Shown one piece after another: positions 26,907-34,954 of a DNA stretch of 64,000 bases (the first letter of the stretch is position 1; each line of letters begins with the position of its first letter). The notes beneath the pieces were generated by a model that was given only the letters and a program-made list of their open reading frames with translations, was not told where the DNA came from and made no database searches. Both the position numbers and the translations under genes were made by a program. The stretch is from Marinisporobacter balticus (GTDB lineage Bacteria > Bacillota > Clostridia > Peptostreptococcales > Thermotaleaceae): contig NZ_SLWV01000003.1 in assembly GCF_004345705.1 (NCBI RefSeq), positions 62,001 through 126,000 of the forward strand. Direction: 5' to 3'.

Positions 26907-27412
26907 TTCCTCATCTCCTCGCTATATAGTCGGATTTTGTTAATTTTTTCAATTATGGCAGTAGTTGAAATACTTGGTACAAGCGGTGCAGACTCAATTT
27001 TGCCACTATATTTTAAAACTTCCATTCCCTCGGGCGTATCCCTAAGATTATATTCTTCACCTTTTACGTAGACATTTGGTTTAATTGTTTTTACAACTTT
27101 AAGGGCATTATCTTCACTAAATAAAATCACATAATCAACTACTTTTAGTTCACTAAGGAGTTCCATCCGCATCTTTGCTGGTATTATGGGTCGTGATTCA
27201 CCCTTTAAGCGACGCACAGATAAATCATCATTGACAGCAACAACTAAAATATCTCCTTTGGATTTAGCGAATTTCAGACTGGCAATGTGCCCCACGTGCA
27301 GAAGGTCATAACATCCGTTCGTCAACACAATCTTCTTGCCTTGTTTCTGCAGCTTCTTTAGGGTTTTCTGTGCTTGATCAAGAGATAAAATAATTGGGTT
27401 GTGTGTTTTCAA
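26903..27412 (-). CDS. rfaE2: D-glycero-beta-D-manno-heptose 1-phosphate adenylyltransferase
   Basis: A 169-residue nucleotidyltransferase with TNGCYDLLHVGHI (HxGH motif) and KGESRPIIPAKMR, corresponding to the C-terminal half of enterobacterial HldE; also called hldC. It makes ADP-heptose from the heptose 1-phosphate. The start is TTG at 27412 with GGAGGG nine bases upstream, giving a 35-base overlap with the kinase gene, so the two halves of the pathway are split but tightly coupled. Confidence 0.9.
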   Translation of the reverse strand: MKTHNPIILSLDQAQKTLKKLQKQGKKIVLTNGCYDLLHVGHIASLKFAKSKGDILVVAVNDDLSVRRLKGESRPIIPAKMRMELLSELKVVDYVILFSEDNALKVVKTIKPNVYVKGEEYNLRDTPEGMEVLKYSGKIESAPLVPSISTTAIIEKINKIRLYSEEMRK

Positions 27413-28397
27413 TCAATTCCACCCTCCTATACAATTCTGGTATTGAAATTGCTTTTGTTCCTTGGGATTCAATAATTACTGATGCAGCCATGTTTGCCAA
27501 ACGCATGCTATCGACCCAACTTAATCCGTTTAATAGGGATTGCATAACAACCGCAAACACTGTGTCACCTGCACCTGTTACATCACAAACATTTGCTGTG
27601 ACTGTAGGGACATGTATTCCTAGAACACCATTAAAGTGATACAGACCCTCTGCGCACAACGTAACGAGAACTGTTTTGGCTTGACTTGTTTCTAAAAATT
27701 TTTGGCAAGCTAGCTGTAGTGTATTCGTCAAACTTATCTTCATGTTGACAGCCTTTTCTAACTCTAAGAGATTGGGTTTTATGAAATCGAATTGCGAAAA
27801 AATACTTAGATCGGTGCCACTTTTTTTTGTATCAGCACCGCATAACAACGGTAATTTAACAATTTTTTTGAAGAGAGAAATGAAAGGATTGCTCTTATTT
27901 TCATATGTTATTAAACCTTTGTTGTAGTCAGAAACAAGTACACCATTTACCTGATTGCTTTGTAAATACTGTTCAATATACGCTGTCATTTCATTTGTAA
28001 GTGAGTCTTCTACCGGTCGTGAATCTTCGTAATCAACGCGCAACATACTCTGTTGTATCGTAGCAAATCGCACCTTATTTGTTGTGGGTCTTGACGCACT
28101 GGATAAAATTCCTTTAGTTCCTACACCGTGTTTATTAAGGTAATCTTTTAACCACTGCCCAGTTGCATCATCACCAATTAAGCCAACCAGCTCCACCTGA
28201 TTTCCAAGCCCTACTAGATTCATCGCTACATTTGCGGCGCCACCAGGTACACATATTCGGTTTTTAAAATCTAATACTGGAATGGGGGCTTCTGGGCTAA
28301 TTCGGGAGACTGTCCCCATATCATATGCATCAACCATCAAATCTCCGATAACAATAAATGTTTTTGCATGTAGTTTGTTGCTAAAAGCTTTCATCAC
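27378..28397 (-). CDS. rfaE1: D-glycero-beta-D-manno-heptose-7-phosphate kinase
   Basis: A 339-residue PfkB-family sugar kinase corresponding to the N-terminal half of HldE (also hldA). It phosphorylates heptose 7-phosphate to the 1,7-bisphosphate. PfkB signatures are CVPGGAANVAMNLVGLG near residue 50 and DVTGAGDTVFAVV near residue 265, with the catalytic Asp. It starts within the gmhB stop (four-base overlap). Confidence 0.9.
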   Translation of the reverse strand: MMKAFSNKLHAKTFIVIGDLMVDAYDMGTVSRISPEAPIPVLDFKNRICVPGGAANVAMNLVGLGNQVELVGLIGDDATGQWLKDYLNKHGVGTKGILSSASRPTTNKVRFATIQQSMLRVDYEDSRPVEDSLTNEMTAYIEQYLQSNQVNGVLVSDYNKGLITYENKSNPFISLFKKIVKLPLLCGADTKKSGTDLSIFSQFDFIKPNLLELEKAVNMKISLTNTLQLACQKFLETSQAKTVLVTLCAEGLYHFNGVLGIHVPTVTANVCDVTGAGDTVFAVVMQSLLNGLSWVDSMRLANMAASVIIESQGTKAISIPELYRRVELIENTQPNYFIS

Positions 28398-28924
28398 ATA
28401 TCCCCCTGATCAATAAGTTTTGTCCATTCTAGTAAAGAGGCTACCGTGAGAATTGGAACAGTACTCATCGAAATATCATGGTTTCGAGAAAGTAGTACTG
28501 GTTGAACACCTGCCCCTATTGCAGCTTGTATATCTGTCCATTTGTCGCCGACAAAGTAGGATTGTTTTGCATCAATTCGATGTTCATACAAGGCCTGAAG
28601 CAGTAGACCTGGTTTAGGTTTTCTACAGATACATCCAGCATCTGGGCTATGGGGGCAATAATAAATCCCTGTCAATGTGATTCCATGGGCGATTAACAAA
28701 CTATGCAAATGCTGATTAACATTATCCACTTCTTTTTTTGTGAAGAATCCACGACCAATTCCTGACTGATTAGAAATGATAATTAACTCAAAACCCCATT
28801 TTTTTAGTTTGGATAATGCTTCAATGGCTCCCGGAAGAAGAGCCACTTGGCTGGGCTCATGAATATACCCGTGATCCACAATGAGTGTTCCATCGCGGTC
28901 TAAAAATACAGCTCGCTTGCTCAT
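28394..28924 (-). CDS. gmhB: D-glycero-D-manno-heptose 1,7-bisphosphate phosphatase
   Basis: A 176-residue HAD-superfamily phosphatase. The nucleophile motif is FLDRDGTLIVDHGYIH, followed by IISNQSGIGRG and the zinc-binding loop CPHSPDAGCICRKPKPGLL, then VGDKWTDIQAA. It removes the 7-phosphate from the bisphosphate. Overlaps gmhA and rfaE1 by four bases on each side. Confidence 0.92.
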   Translation of the reverse strand: MSKRAVFLDRDGTLIVDHGYIHEPSQVALLPGAIEALSKLKKWGFELIIISNQSGIGRGFFTKKEVDNVNQHLHSLLIAHGITLTGIYYCPHSPDAGCICRKPKPGLLLQALYEHRIDAKQSYFVGDKWTDIQAAIGAGVQPVLLSRNHDISMSTVPILTVASLLEWTKLIDQGDM

Positions 28925-29490
28925 TGATGATCACCATCCACATACTTGCACAGCATATGAATAATGGCTAAATGTACTTCCTGTATCTCGGGAGTAGACC
29001 AAGAAGGAACAATAATAGAAAAATCACATAGTTCTTTTAACGCACCGCCATCTCTTCCTAAGAGTCCTATTGTCGTTATTTTATGATTTTTTGCCCTTAA
29101 TGCAGCTTGAATCAAATTCTTTGAATTTCCAGAAGTGGAGAGGAGTATCAGTAGTTTTGCTGAATCCTTGAAGGCTGTAACTTGACGTGCGAATATTTCA
29201 TCATAGCCATAGTCATTACCGACTGCTGTGAGTGTAACTGGATCAGCAGTCAAAGCGAGGGCTGGCAAACCATCCCGTTCAACCATGAATCTTCCCACAA
29301 TCTCACCGGCCATATGCTGAGCTTCGGCCGCACTGCCACCATTACCGCAAATTAGCACCATGAATCCTCCACACACTGTAGACTTTAACAACTGGCCAAC
29401 TTTGTGAATCTTCAATAAGATATCATCAGCTTTGATCAGTTGATTAAAGAGATCTATTCGACTAATTAGACAAGACACTAGATTTTCCAC
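28921..29490 (-). CDS. gmhA: Sedoheptulose 7-phosphate isomerase
   Basis: A 189-residue SIS-domain isomerase converting sedoheptulose 7-phosphate to D-glycero-D-manno-heptose 7-phosphate, the committed step to ADP-heptose. The SIS motifs are ICGNGGSAAEAQHMAGEIV and LLILLSTSGNSKNLIQA; GRFMVERDGLPALALT is characteristic of GmhA. GTG at 29490 with AGAGG about eleven bases upstream is preferred; an upstream GTG at 29502 overlaps that site. First of the five heptose-synthesis genes, directly downstream of the glycosyltransferases. Confidence 0.92.
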   Translation of the reverse strand: MENLVSCLISRIDLFNQLIKADDILLKIHKVGQLLKSTVCGGFMVLICGNGGSAAEAQHMAGEIVGRFMVERDGLPALALTADPVTLTAVGNDYGYDEIFARQVTAFKDSAKLLILLSTSGNSKNLIQAALRAKNHKITTIGLLGRDGGALKELCDFSIIVPSWSTPEIQEVHLAIIHMLCKYVDGDHQ

Positions 29491-29528
29491 GCTAATTAAC
29501 ACCTCTTTTTAGAAGTTTAGATACTTTA

Positions 29529-31457
29529 TCAGAAAATACTTTCATCAGTTTTTAGGATTTTAGATACTGCATCAGTGACACTTTGCAAATCGGGAAGGTT
29601 TAAACAAGTCTTTTTACCATGTAAACATTTTGCTTGAGTCCAAGACTCATTCCACCAACATGGTTGGCACAATCTCCTTGTAACCACATGTGTATCAGGG
29701 TAAGCAAAGCAAGTTTCTGATGTAGATGCAAAGATAACTACAGATGGTGCTCCCACTGCCTTGGCAAGATGATAAATTCCTCCTTCAATACCAATATAAC
29801 CCTTGGATAACTTGAGATAACCGGCTGCTTGCCGTGGTGTTGTTTTACCCCGTAGATCCATTACGCCTGAATGTAGCAGTGAATCAGTTTCCACTCCTAA
29901 CTGGACAGGAATAATTCCTTGCGAATGCAGCCATTTAATCAATCCATCCCATCCTTTTTCTGACCAGCGTTTTAATTCGCCAGGGACACTTCCTGCACTA
30001 TCTGATACCACAACGTAATCTCCCAGAATTTTTTCTATCATTAGATTTGGTTTAATAAACACGTCGTTGCAATTGGCATACTTCTCAAGGCCGAGGGAAT
30101 ATAGCATGAGATCGCATACATGCTTATTAAGATCACTTACACGTATTCCAGAATTAGGAAAATGATTATAGAACCACAAATTTTTATAATAATAATCAGT
30201 ATTTTTCCAGGTGCCATAAGCACGACTGACGTAGCGTAGATCAAACACATTTTCTACAAGGTTCACTACGCTTTTGGTTACTTGATGCAAATCCATAGAT
30301 CCACATTCAATAGCTAGATCGATATATGGATGTTCATCAAATAGGGAACCACAGTATCCAATAATAGCAACTATAGGACGTTCTGGCTCCTTGGTTTTTA
30401 GTGCTTTTGCAACAGCAGTCATCTGAACGAAATCACCTAACCCCCCTGTTTTAACTAAAATATTTGTGGAATAGGGGAATTTGTGGGCGCTGAGTATTTC
30501 TTTGACATTTTCTCTAAAAACTTTATCTATGGGCATATGAGGCCAAAGGGTGGAGTAGTCTGTAGAAATCAAGGTGTTCTTCCTGTCTTCGCGATTTAGT
30601 GCATGAAACCTTGTTACTGCTTCTTCGCTCAGTAAGACAGTACGTAATATATCCAGCTTTGACGTGCCTGATTTTAATAAATGAACATAATGTTGAAATC
30701 CATCAAAATCAGGTGTCCTACCATGACATTCAAGGTACACCTTGGCAACAAAAGTTTCTTCGTCAGTTTTAATAAGTTGTTGAAAAAACTGCATGAGACT
30801 TTGAAGTGGTTTCTTTTGTACAAGTGCAGTAAATTCTGGGTCTTGAATCAACATTTTAAATATATCTGTTTTTGATAGTTCTAAAGACATGCTTTTAGTG
30901 AAAGTTTTCAATTCGTCATTCCTAGGATTACGCGACAATAGTTCCATATATAATTGGGTTATAAAAGCATGACCATCTTGTTTTAAAATATCATGTAAAA
31001 TTTGTTGTATGTTGATTTGTGAATTTTTGAATGGATCTATTTTTCCTTCACAAAGATAGTTAATCATATTGTCATTTAGCAGGTGCTTTTCTAATATTTC
31101 CAATTTGCTTACGCCTGTACGCAAAAGTTCCACATTCTGTTGAATGTGCATTAGTTTAGAATGTTGTCCAAACATATAATTATGAAGCAGCGTTACAAAT
31201 TCGTAGTCTTCTTTGCACATAATCTGTTGTAATATTGAAATCAATGAGGGTGAGCAAGAAAAAAGTTGTTGAAATTCGATACTCATGATAACACTTTCTA
31301 ATATTTCATTCTTTGACCTAACAGATTCAGAAGAATCTGCAAAATTTGCTAAATCCTCTAGAGTAGGATTACGGTTTAAAAACTCCCTAAATAATCCGGT
31401 AACGAATGTTTGATGATCTGTTGCAAATAGTTGTTGAAGAACTTGAAAGGTTCTCAT
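29529..31457 (-). CDS. DUF4214-repeat / GT9 heptosyltransferase-like protein, copy 1 (four repeats)
   Basis: A 642-residue protein. The first 270 residues contain four DUF4214-like helical repeats (for example FVAKVYLECHGRTPDFDGFQ and the SEEA/SxEF endings). The rest is a family-9 glycosyltransferase with NILVKTGGLGDFVQMTAVA, the acceptor-side EHPYIDLAIECGS, and the ADP-heptose-binding region GIEGGIYHLAKAVGAPSVVIF. A four-cysteine finger follows at Cys597-Cys600-Cys611-Cys618 (C-x2-C-x10-C-x6-C), resembling the iron finger of TibC-type autotransporter heptosyltransferases as I recall that family. The ATG at 31457 follows AGGAGG; the upstream in-frame TTG is rejected. The heptose pathway follows in the same operon. 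Confidence 0.8.
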   Translation of the reverse strand: MRTFQVLQQLFATDHQTFVTGLFREFLNRNPTLEDLANFADSSESVRSKNEILESVIMSIEFQQLFSCSPSLISILQQIMCKEDYEFVTLLHNYMFGQHSKLMHIQQNVELLRTGVSKLEILEKHLLNDNMINYLCEGKIDPFKNSQINIQQILHDILKQDGHAFITQLYMELLSRNPRNDELKTFTKSMSLELSKTDIFKMLIQDPEFTALVQKKPLQSLMQFFQQLIKTDEETFVAKVYLECHGRTPDFDGFQHYVHLLKSGTSKLDILRTVLLSEEAVTRFHALNREDRKNTLISTDYSTLWPHMPIDKVFRENVKEILSAHKFPYSTNILVKTGGLGDFVQMTAVAKALKTKEPERPIVAIIGYCGSLFDEHPYIDLAIECGSMDLHQVTKSVVNLVENVFDLRYVSRAYGTWKNTDYYYKNLWFYNHFPNSGIRVSDLNKHVCDLMLYSLGLEKYANCNDVFIKPNLMIEKILGDYVVVSDSAGSVPGELKRWSEKGWDGLIKWLHSQGIIPVQLGVETDSLLHSGVMDLRGKTTPRQAAGYLKLSKGYIGIEGGIYHLAKAVGAPSVVIFASTSETCFAYPDTHVVTRRLCQPCWWNESWTQAKCLHGKKTCLNLPDLQSVTDAVSKILKTDESIF

Positions 31458-31521
31458 ATAATCGTTCCTCCTAAAAAATATCTTCTTCCACAATTATTCT
31501 ATGTTCTTTTGAAACAAGTTG

Positions 31522-33015
31522 TTACTTATTTTGCTTATTACCTTGCTCTAGTATTTTAGATACTTCAGCAGCAACACTTTCCCAATCAGGAAGGTTTAAG
31601 CAAGTTTTGCTACCTTGTACACATTTTCCCCGAGTCCAAGTATCATTCCACCAACAAGGTCGGCAGAGTCTCTTCGTAACTACATGTGTATCCGGGTAAG
31701 CAAAGCAAGTTTCTGACGTAGATGCAAAGATAACCACTGCAGGTGCTCCCACTGCTTTAGCAAGATGAAAAAGTCCTCCTTCAATACCAATATAACCTTT
31801 AGATAGCTTAAGATAACCAGCTGCTTGTCGTGGGGTAGTTTTACCTCGCAGATCCATTATTTCTGGATGTAGTAATGAATCTGTTGCTAATCCTAGCTGA
31901 ATAGGAATAATTCCGTTTAGATGTAGCCATTTAATTAGTCCGTCCCATCCATCTGTTGACCATTGTTTTAATTGGCCAGGAATACTTCCGGGACTATCGC
32001 TTAATACAAAGTAATCTCCCTGAATTTTTTCTATCATTAAGTCAGGTTTAATAAACACATCGTTGCAATTGGTGTACTGCTCAAGGCCGAGGGAATATAA
32101 CATGAGATCACAAACATGCTTATTAAGATTATCTACACGTATTCCAGAATGAGGAAAATGATTATAGTACCATAAATTTTTATAATAATAATCAGTATTT
32201 TTCCAGGTACCATAGGCACGACTGATGTATCGCAGATCAAACACATTTTCTGAAAGACCCACTACACTCTTGACCGCTTGACGGTCACTCATAGAGCCGC
32301 ATTCAATGGCTAGATCTATATATGGATGATCATCAAATAACGAACCATAGTGTCCAACAACGGCAACTATGGGACGTTGTGCGTCCTTAATTTTTAGCGC
32401 TTTTGCAACAGGAGTCATCTGAACAAAATCACCCACCCCCCCTGTTTTAACTAAAATATTTGTGGTGTGAGGGAAATTATGGTTTCGAAGTATAGTTTTA
32501 ACATTATCTCTAAAAACTTTGTTTATGGGCACTTGAGGCCAAAGGTCGGAGTAGTGTATGGAAACTGAAGGGTTCTTATTGTTGATAGTACGTTTTGTTT
32601 GGAATATCATTAATGCTTCTTTACTCAATAAGACAGTCCGCAATACATCAAGTTTTGGTGTACGCGTCTTTAATAAATGAACAAAATGTTGAAATTCACC
32701 TAAATCAGGATCCCTACCAAGATATTCACGATAAACTTCAGTTACGAAAGTTTCTTCATCCATTTTCATGAATCTATGAAAAATCGGGATGGGACTTTGA
32801 AATGATAACTTTTGTATAAACATAGCAAATTCTGTACTCCTGAGAATAATTTTTAATATTCTATTCTTTGACTTGCTACCAGATTTCAAGCAATGTGTAA
32901 AATATACTAAGTCTTCTGGGGCGGGATCACGGTTTAAAAACTCCTTAAATAGTCCCGTAACGAATGTTTCATGATCTGCTGCAAATAGTTGTTGAAGAAT
33001 TTGAAAGGTTCTCAT
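31522..33015 (-). CDS. DUF4214-repeat / GT9 heptosyltransferase-like protein, copy 2 (two repeats)
   Basis: A 497-residue paralogue of the neighbouring gene with only two N-terminal DUF4214-like repeats (FVTGLFKEFLNRDPAPEDL and FVTEVYREYLGRDPDLGEF), then the GT9 domain starting NILVKTGGVGDFVQM and ending with the cysteine finger Cys451-Cys454-Cys465-Cys472. The ATG at 33015 is preceded by AGGAGG. About 70 bases around its start are almost identical to those at the start of copy 1, evidence of tandem duplication. Likely transfers heptose from ADP-heptose to a protein acceptor; acceptor unknown. Confidence 0.8.
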   Translation of the reverse strand: MRTFQILQQLFAADHETFVTGLFKEFLNRDPAPEDLVYFTHCLKSGSKSKNRILKIILRSTEFAMFIQKLSFQSPIPIFHRFMKMDEETFVTEVYREYLGRDPDLGEFQHFVHLLKTRTPKLDVLRTVLLSKEALMIFQTKRTINNKNPSVSIHYSDLWPQVPINKVFRDNVKTILRNHNFPHTTNILVKTGGVGDFVQMTPVAKALKIKDAQRPIVAVVGHYGSLFDDHPYIDLAIECGSMSDRQAVKSVVGLSENVFDLRYISRAYGTWKNTDYYYKNLWYYNHFPHSGIRVDNLNKHVCDLMLYSLGLEQYTNCNDVFIKPDLMIEKIQGDYFVLSDSPGSIPGQLKQWSTDGWDGLIKWLHLNGIIPIQLGLATDSLLHPEIMDLRGKTTPRQAAGYLKLSKGYIGIEGGLFHLAKAVGAPAVVIFASTSETCFAYPDTHVVTKRLCRPCWWNDTWTRGKCVQGSKTCLNLPDWESVAAEVSKILEQGNKQNK

Positions 33016-33092
33016 ATAATTGCTCCTCCTAAAAAATATCTTCTTCCACAATTAATGTATGTCCTTTTGAGATGATTTGCTACTAATTTTCC

Positions 33093-34565
33093 CTATGAAA
33101 TAATACTGGACGTTTTAGCAGCAACACTTTCCCAATCCGAAAGATTCAAACAAGTTTTGTGATCATGTAAACATCTTCCTTGATACCAAAGCTCATTCAA
33201 CCAACATGGTGAGCATACTCCCTTCGTAACCACATGGGTATCCGGGTAAGCAAAGCAAGTTTCTGATGTAGTATTAAAGATAACCACAGTAGGTGCGCCT
33301 ACTGCCTTAGCAAGATGAAAAAGTCCCCCTTCAATACCAATATAACCTTTAGATAGCTTGAGATAACCAGCTGCTTGCCGTAGGGTAGTTTTACCGCGCA
33401 GATCCATTACTCCTGGATGCAGCAATGAATCGGTTACTAACCCTAGCTGGACAGGAATGATTTCTTGCAAATGTAGCCAATTGATTAGTCCGTCCCATCC
33501 ATCTGCTGACCATCGTTTTAATTCTTCCAAGCTACATCCCGGGCTGTCATTTACCACAATATAATCTTTGGGGATCTTTTCTATCGAAAAGTCTGGTTTT
33601 ATAAAAACATCGCTGCAATTGGCATATTGTTCAAGGCCTAGAGAATATAGCATAATATCACAAACATGCTTATGAAGAGAATTTATTTGTGTTCCAGAAT
33701 GAGGAAAATGGTCATAGTACCACTTGTTTTCATTATAATAATCACTATTTTCCCATGTTCCATAGGCACGACTCATATATCGCAGATCAAATACATTCTC
33801 TGCAAGTCCTACTAAGCTCTTCACTGCCTTATACCACCCCATAGATCCACATTGAATGGCTAAATCAATATATGGATGTTCATCAAATAAGGAAATACAT
33901 TGATTGGTAACGGCTACTACAGGACGTTTAGGGTTCTTTGTTTTTAAGGCTTTTGCTACAGGAGTCAACTGAATGGCATCACCCAACCCCCCTGTTTTGA
34001 CCAAAATATGGGTCTCGTATGGTAAATGATGTTCACGGAGTATTTTTTTTACATTTTCTCTAAAAGATCTGGATATGGGTATCTGGGGCCAGAGGGTGAA
34101 ATAGTGTATGGAAACCGAGGTACCCTTACTGTTGACATTACTTGATGCATGAAATTTCTTTAATGCTTCTTCACTCAGTAAAACAATCCTTAATATATCA
34201 AGCTTTGATGTCCCGGTCTTTAATAAATGAACGAAATGTTGAAAGCCACCTAAATCAGGATCCCTATCAAGACATTCATGATAAACTTCAGTTATAAAAG
34301 TTTTTTCATCCATGCTCATAAATTTATGGAAAAAAGGCATGGAACTTTGATACGATTCCTTTTGCATAAGTTCATCAAATTCTGTACTCATGATAACAAT
34401 CTTTAATATTTCATTTTTTGACCTACTACTAGATTTCAAGCAACGGGTAAAATATGCTAAATCTGCTGGAAGTGGATTGCGGTTTAAAAACTCCATAAAT
34501 AGCCCATTGACGAATGTTTGGGGATCTGCTACAAATAGCTGCTGAAGCATTTGAAAAATACGCAT
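33093..34565 (-). CDS. DUF4214-repeat / GT9 heptosyltransferase-like protein, copy 3 (two repeats)
   Basis: A 490-residue paralogue, first gene of the leftward operon. Two DUF4214-like repeats (FVNGLFMEFLNRNPLPADL, FITEVYHECLDRDPDLGGF) precede the GT9 domain (HILVKTGGLGDAIQLTPVA, GIEGGLFHLAKAVGAPTVV) and the cysteine finger at Cys451-Cys454-Cys465-Cys472. It is the most divergent of the three copies, for example in the acceptor-side segment (VTNQCISLFDEHPYIDLAI) and in the finger tip (CSPCWLNELW). Different acceptors or linkage positions are possible. Confidence 0.8.
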   Translation of the reverse strand: MRIFQMLQQLFVADPQTFVNGLFMEFLNRNPLPADLAYFTRCLKSSSRSKNEILKIVIMSTEFDELMQKESYQSSMPFFHKFMSMDEKTFITEVYHECLDRDPDLGGFQHFVHLLKTGTSKLDILRIVLLSEEALKKFHASSNVNSKGTSVSIHYFTLWPQIPISRSFRENVKKILREHHLPYETHILVKTGGLGDAIQLTPVAKALKTKNPKRPVVAVTNQCISLFDEHPYIDLAIQCGSMGWYKAVKSLVGLAENVFDLRYMSRAYGTWENSDYYNENKWYYDHFPHSGTQINSLHKHVCDIMLYSLGLEQYANCSDVFIKPDFSIEKIPKDYIVVNDSPGCSLEELKRWSADGWDGLINWLHLQEIIPVQLGLVTDSLLHPGVMDLRGKTTLRQAAGYLKLSKGYIGIEGGLFHLAKAVGAPTVVIFNTTSETCFAYPDTHVVTKGVCSPCWLNELWYQGRCLHDHKTCLNLSDWESVAAKTSSIIS

Positions 34566-34954
34566 GTAATCTCTCCTCGAAAAAACACTTTATTATAGAA
34601 TTAGTATACGTTTTTTGAAAACTTGTTGTTACTTATTCTTTGCTTATAAAGGGGCGCTAACTATCACAACTACAGAAAACAGAAATGAATGATCATTGAA
34701 AAGTGCACTAGGTAAGATAGTAAAATAGATTTAGTAAATATGGAAAGGATATCCTTTGTTTCATAGAAGATGCCACCTTCTATAAGTGGGAGTGCAAATT
34801 GATTAAGGTGGGGTGGAATTCACATCGGAATCCTAGATGTTCAGATTTACTGAACGAGTTTACTGAAGTGATTTTATATAAAATAAAATAAAGGGAATCA
34901 GCAAAAAACTGATTCCCTAATAGTTTAATAGAACAGAATATGTTAGTTTCTATA
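34566..34954. other. Intergenic region upstream of the heptose operon
   Basis: About 390 bases with no supported gene. On the minus strand TATAAT lies near 34595-34600, 30-35 bases before copy 3, with a TTTTCA 18 bases further upstream: a weak sigma-A promoter candidate. The stretch 34770-34860 has a higher GC content, a short hairpin (CCAC/GTGG around CTTCTATAA) and GGTGGGGTGGAATTCACATC; it could be a decayed insertion-sequence end but I cannot show it. A terminator hairpin lies at 34891-34920. Confidence 0.4.
34891..34920 (-). terminator. Terminator after the propeller/coiled-coil gene
   Basis: AGGGAATCAG/CTGATTCCCT stem with an A/T loop; on the minus strand it is followed by TTATTTTATTTT. 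Confidence 0.8.

Noticed and set aside
29529..33051. CRISPR-like or satellite repeat structure in the three similar genes
   Set aside because: The repetition is long, diverged, coding tandem paralogy, not short direct repeats with spacers.
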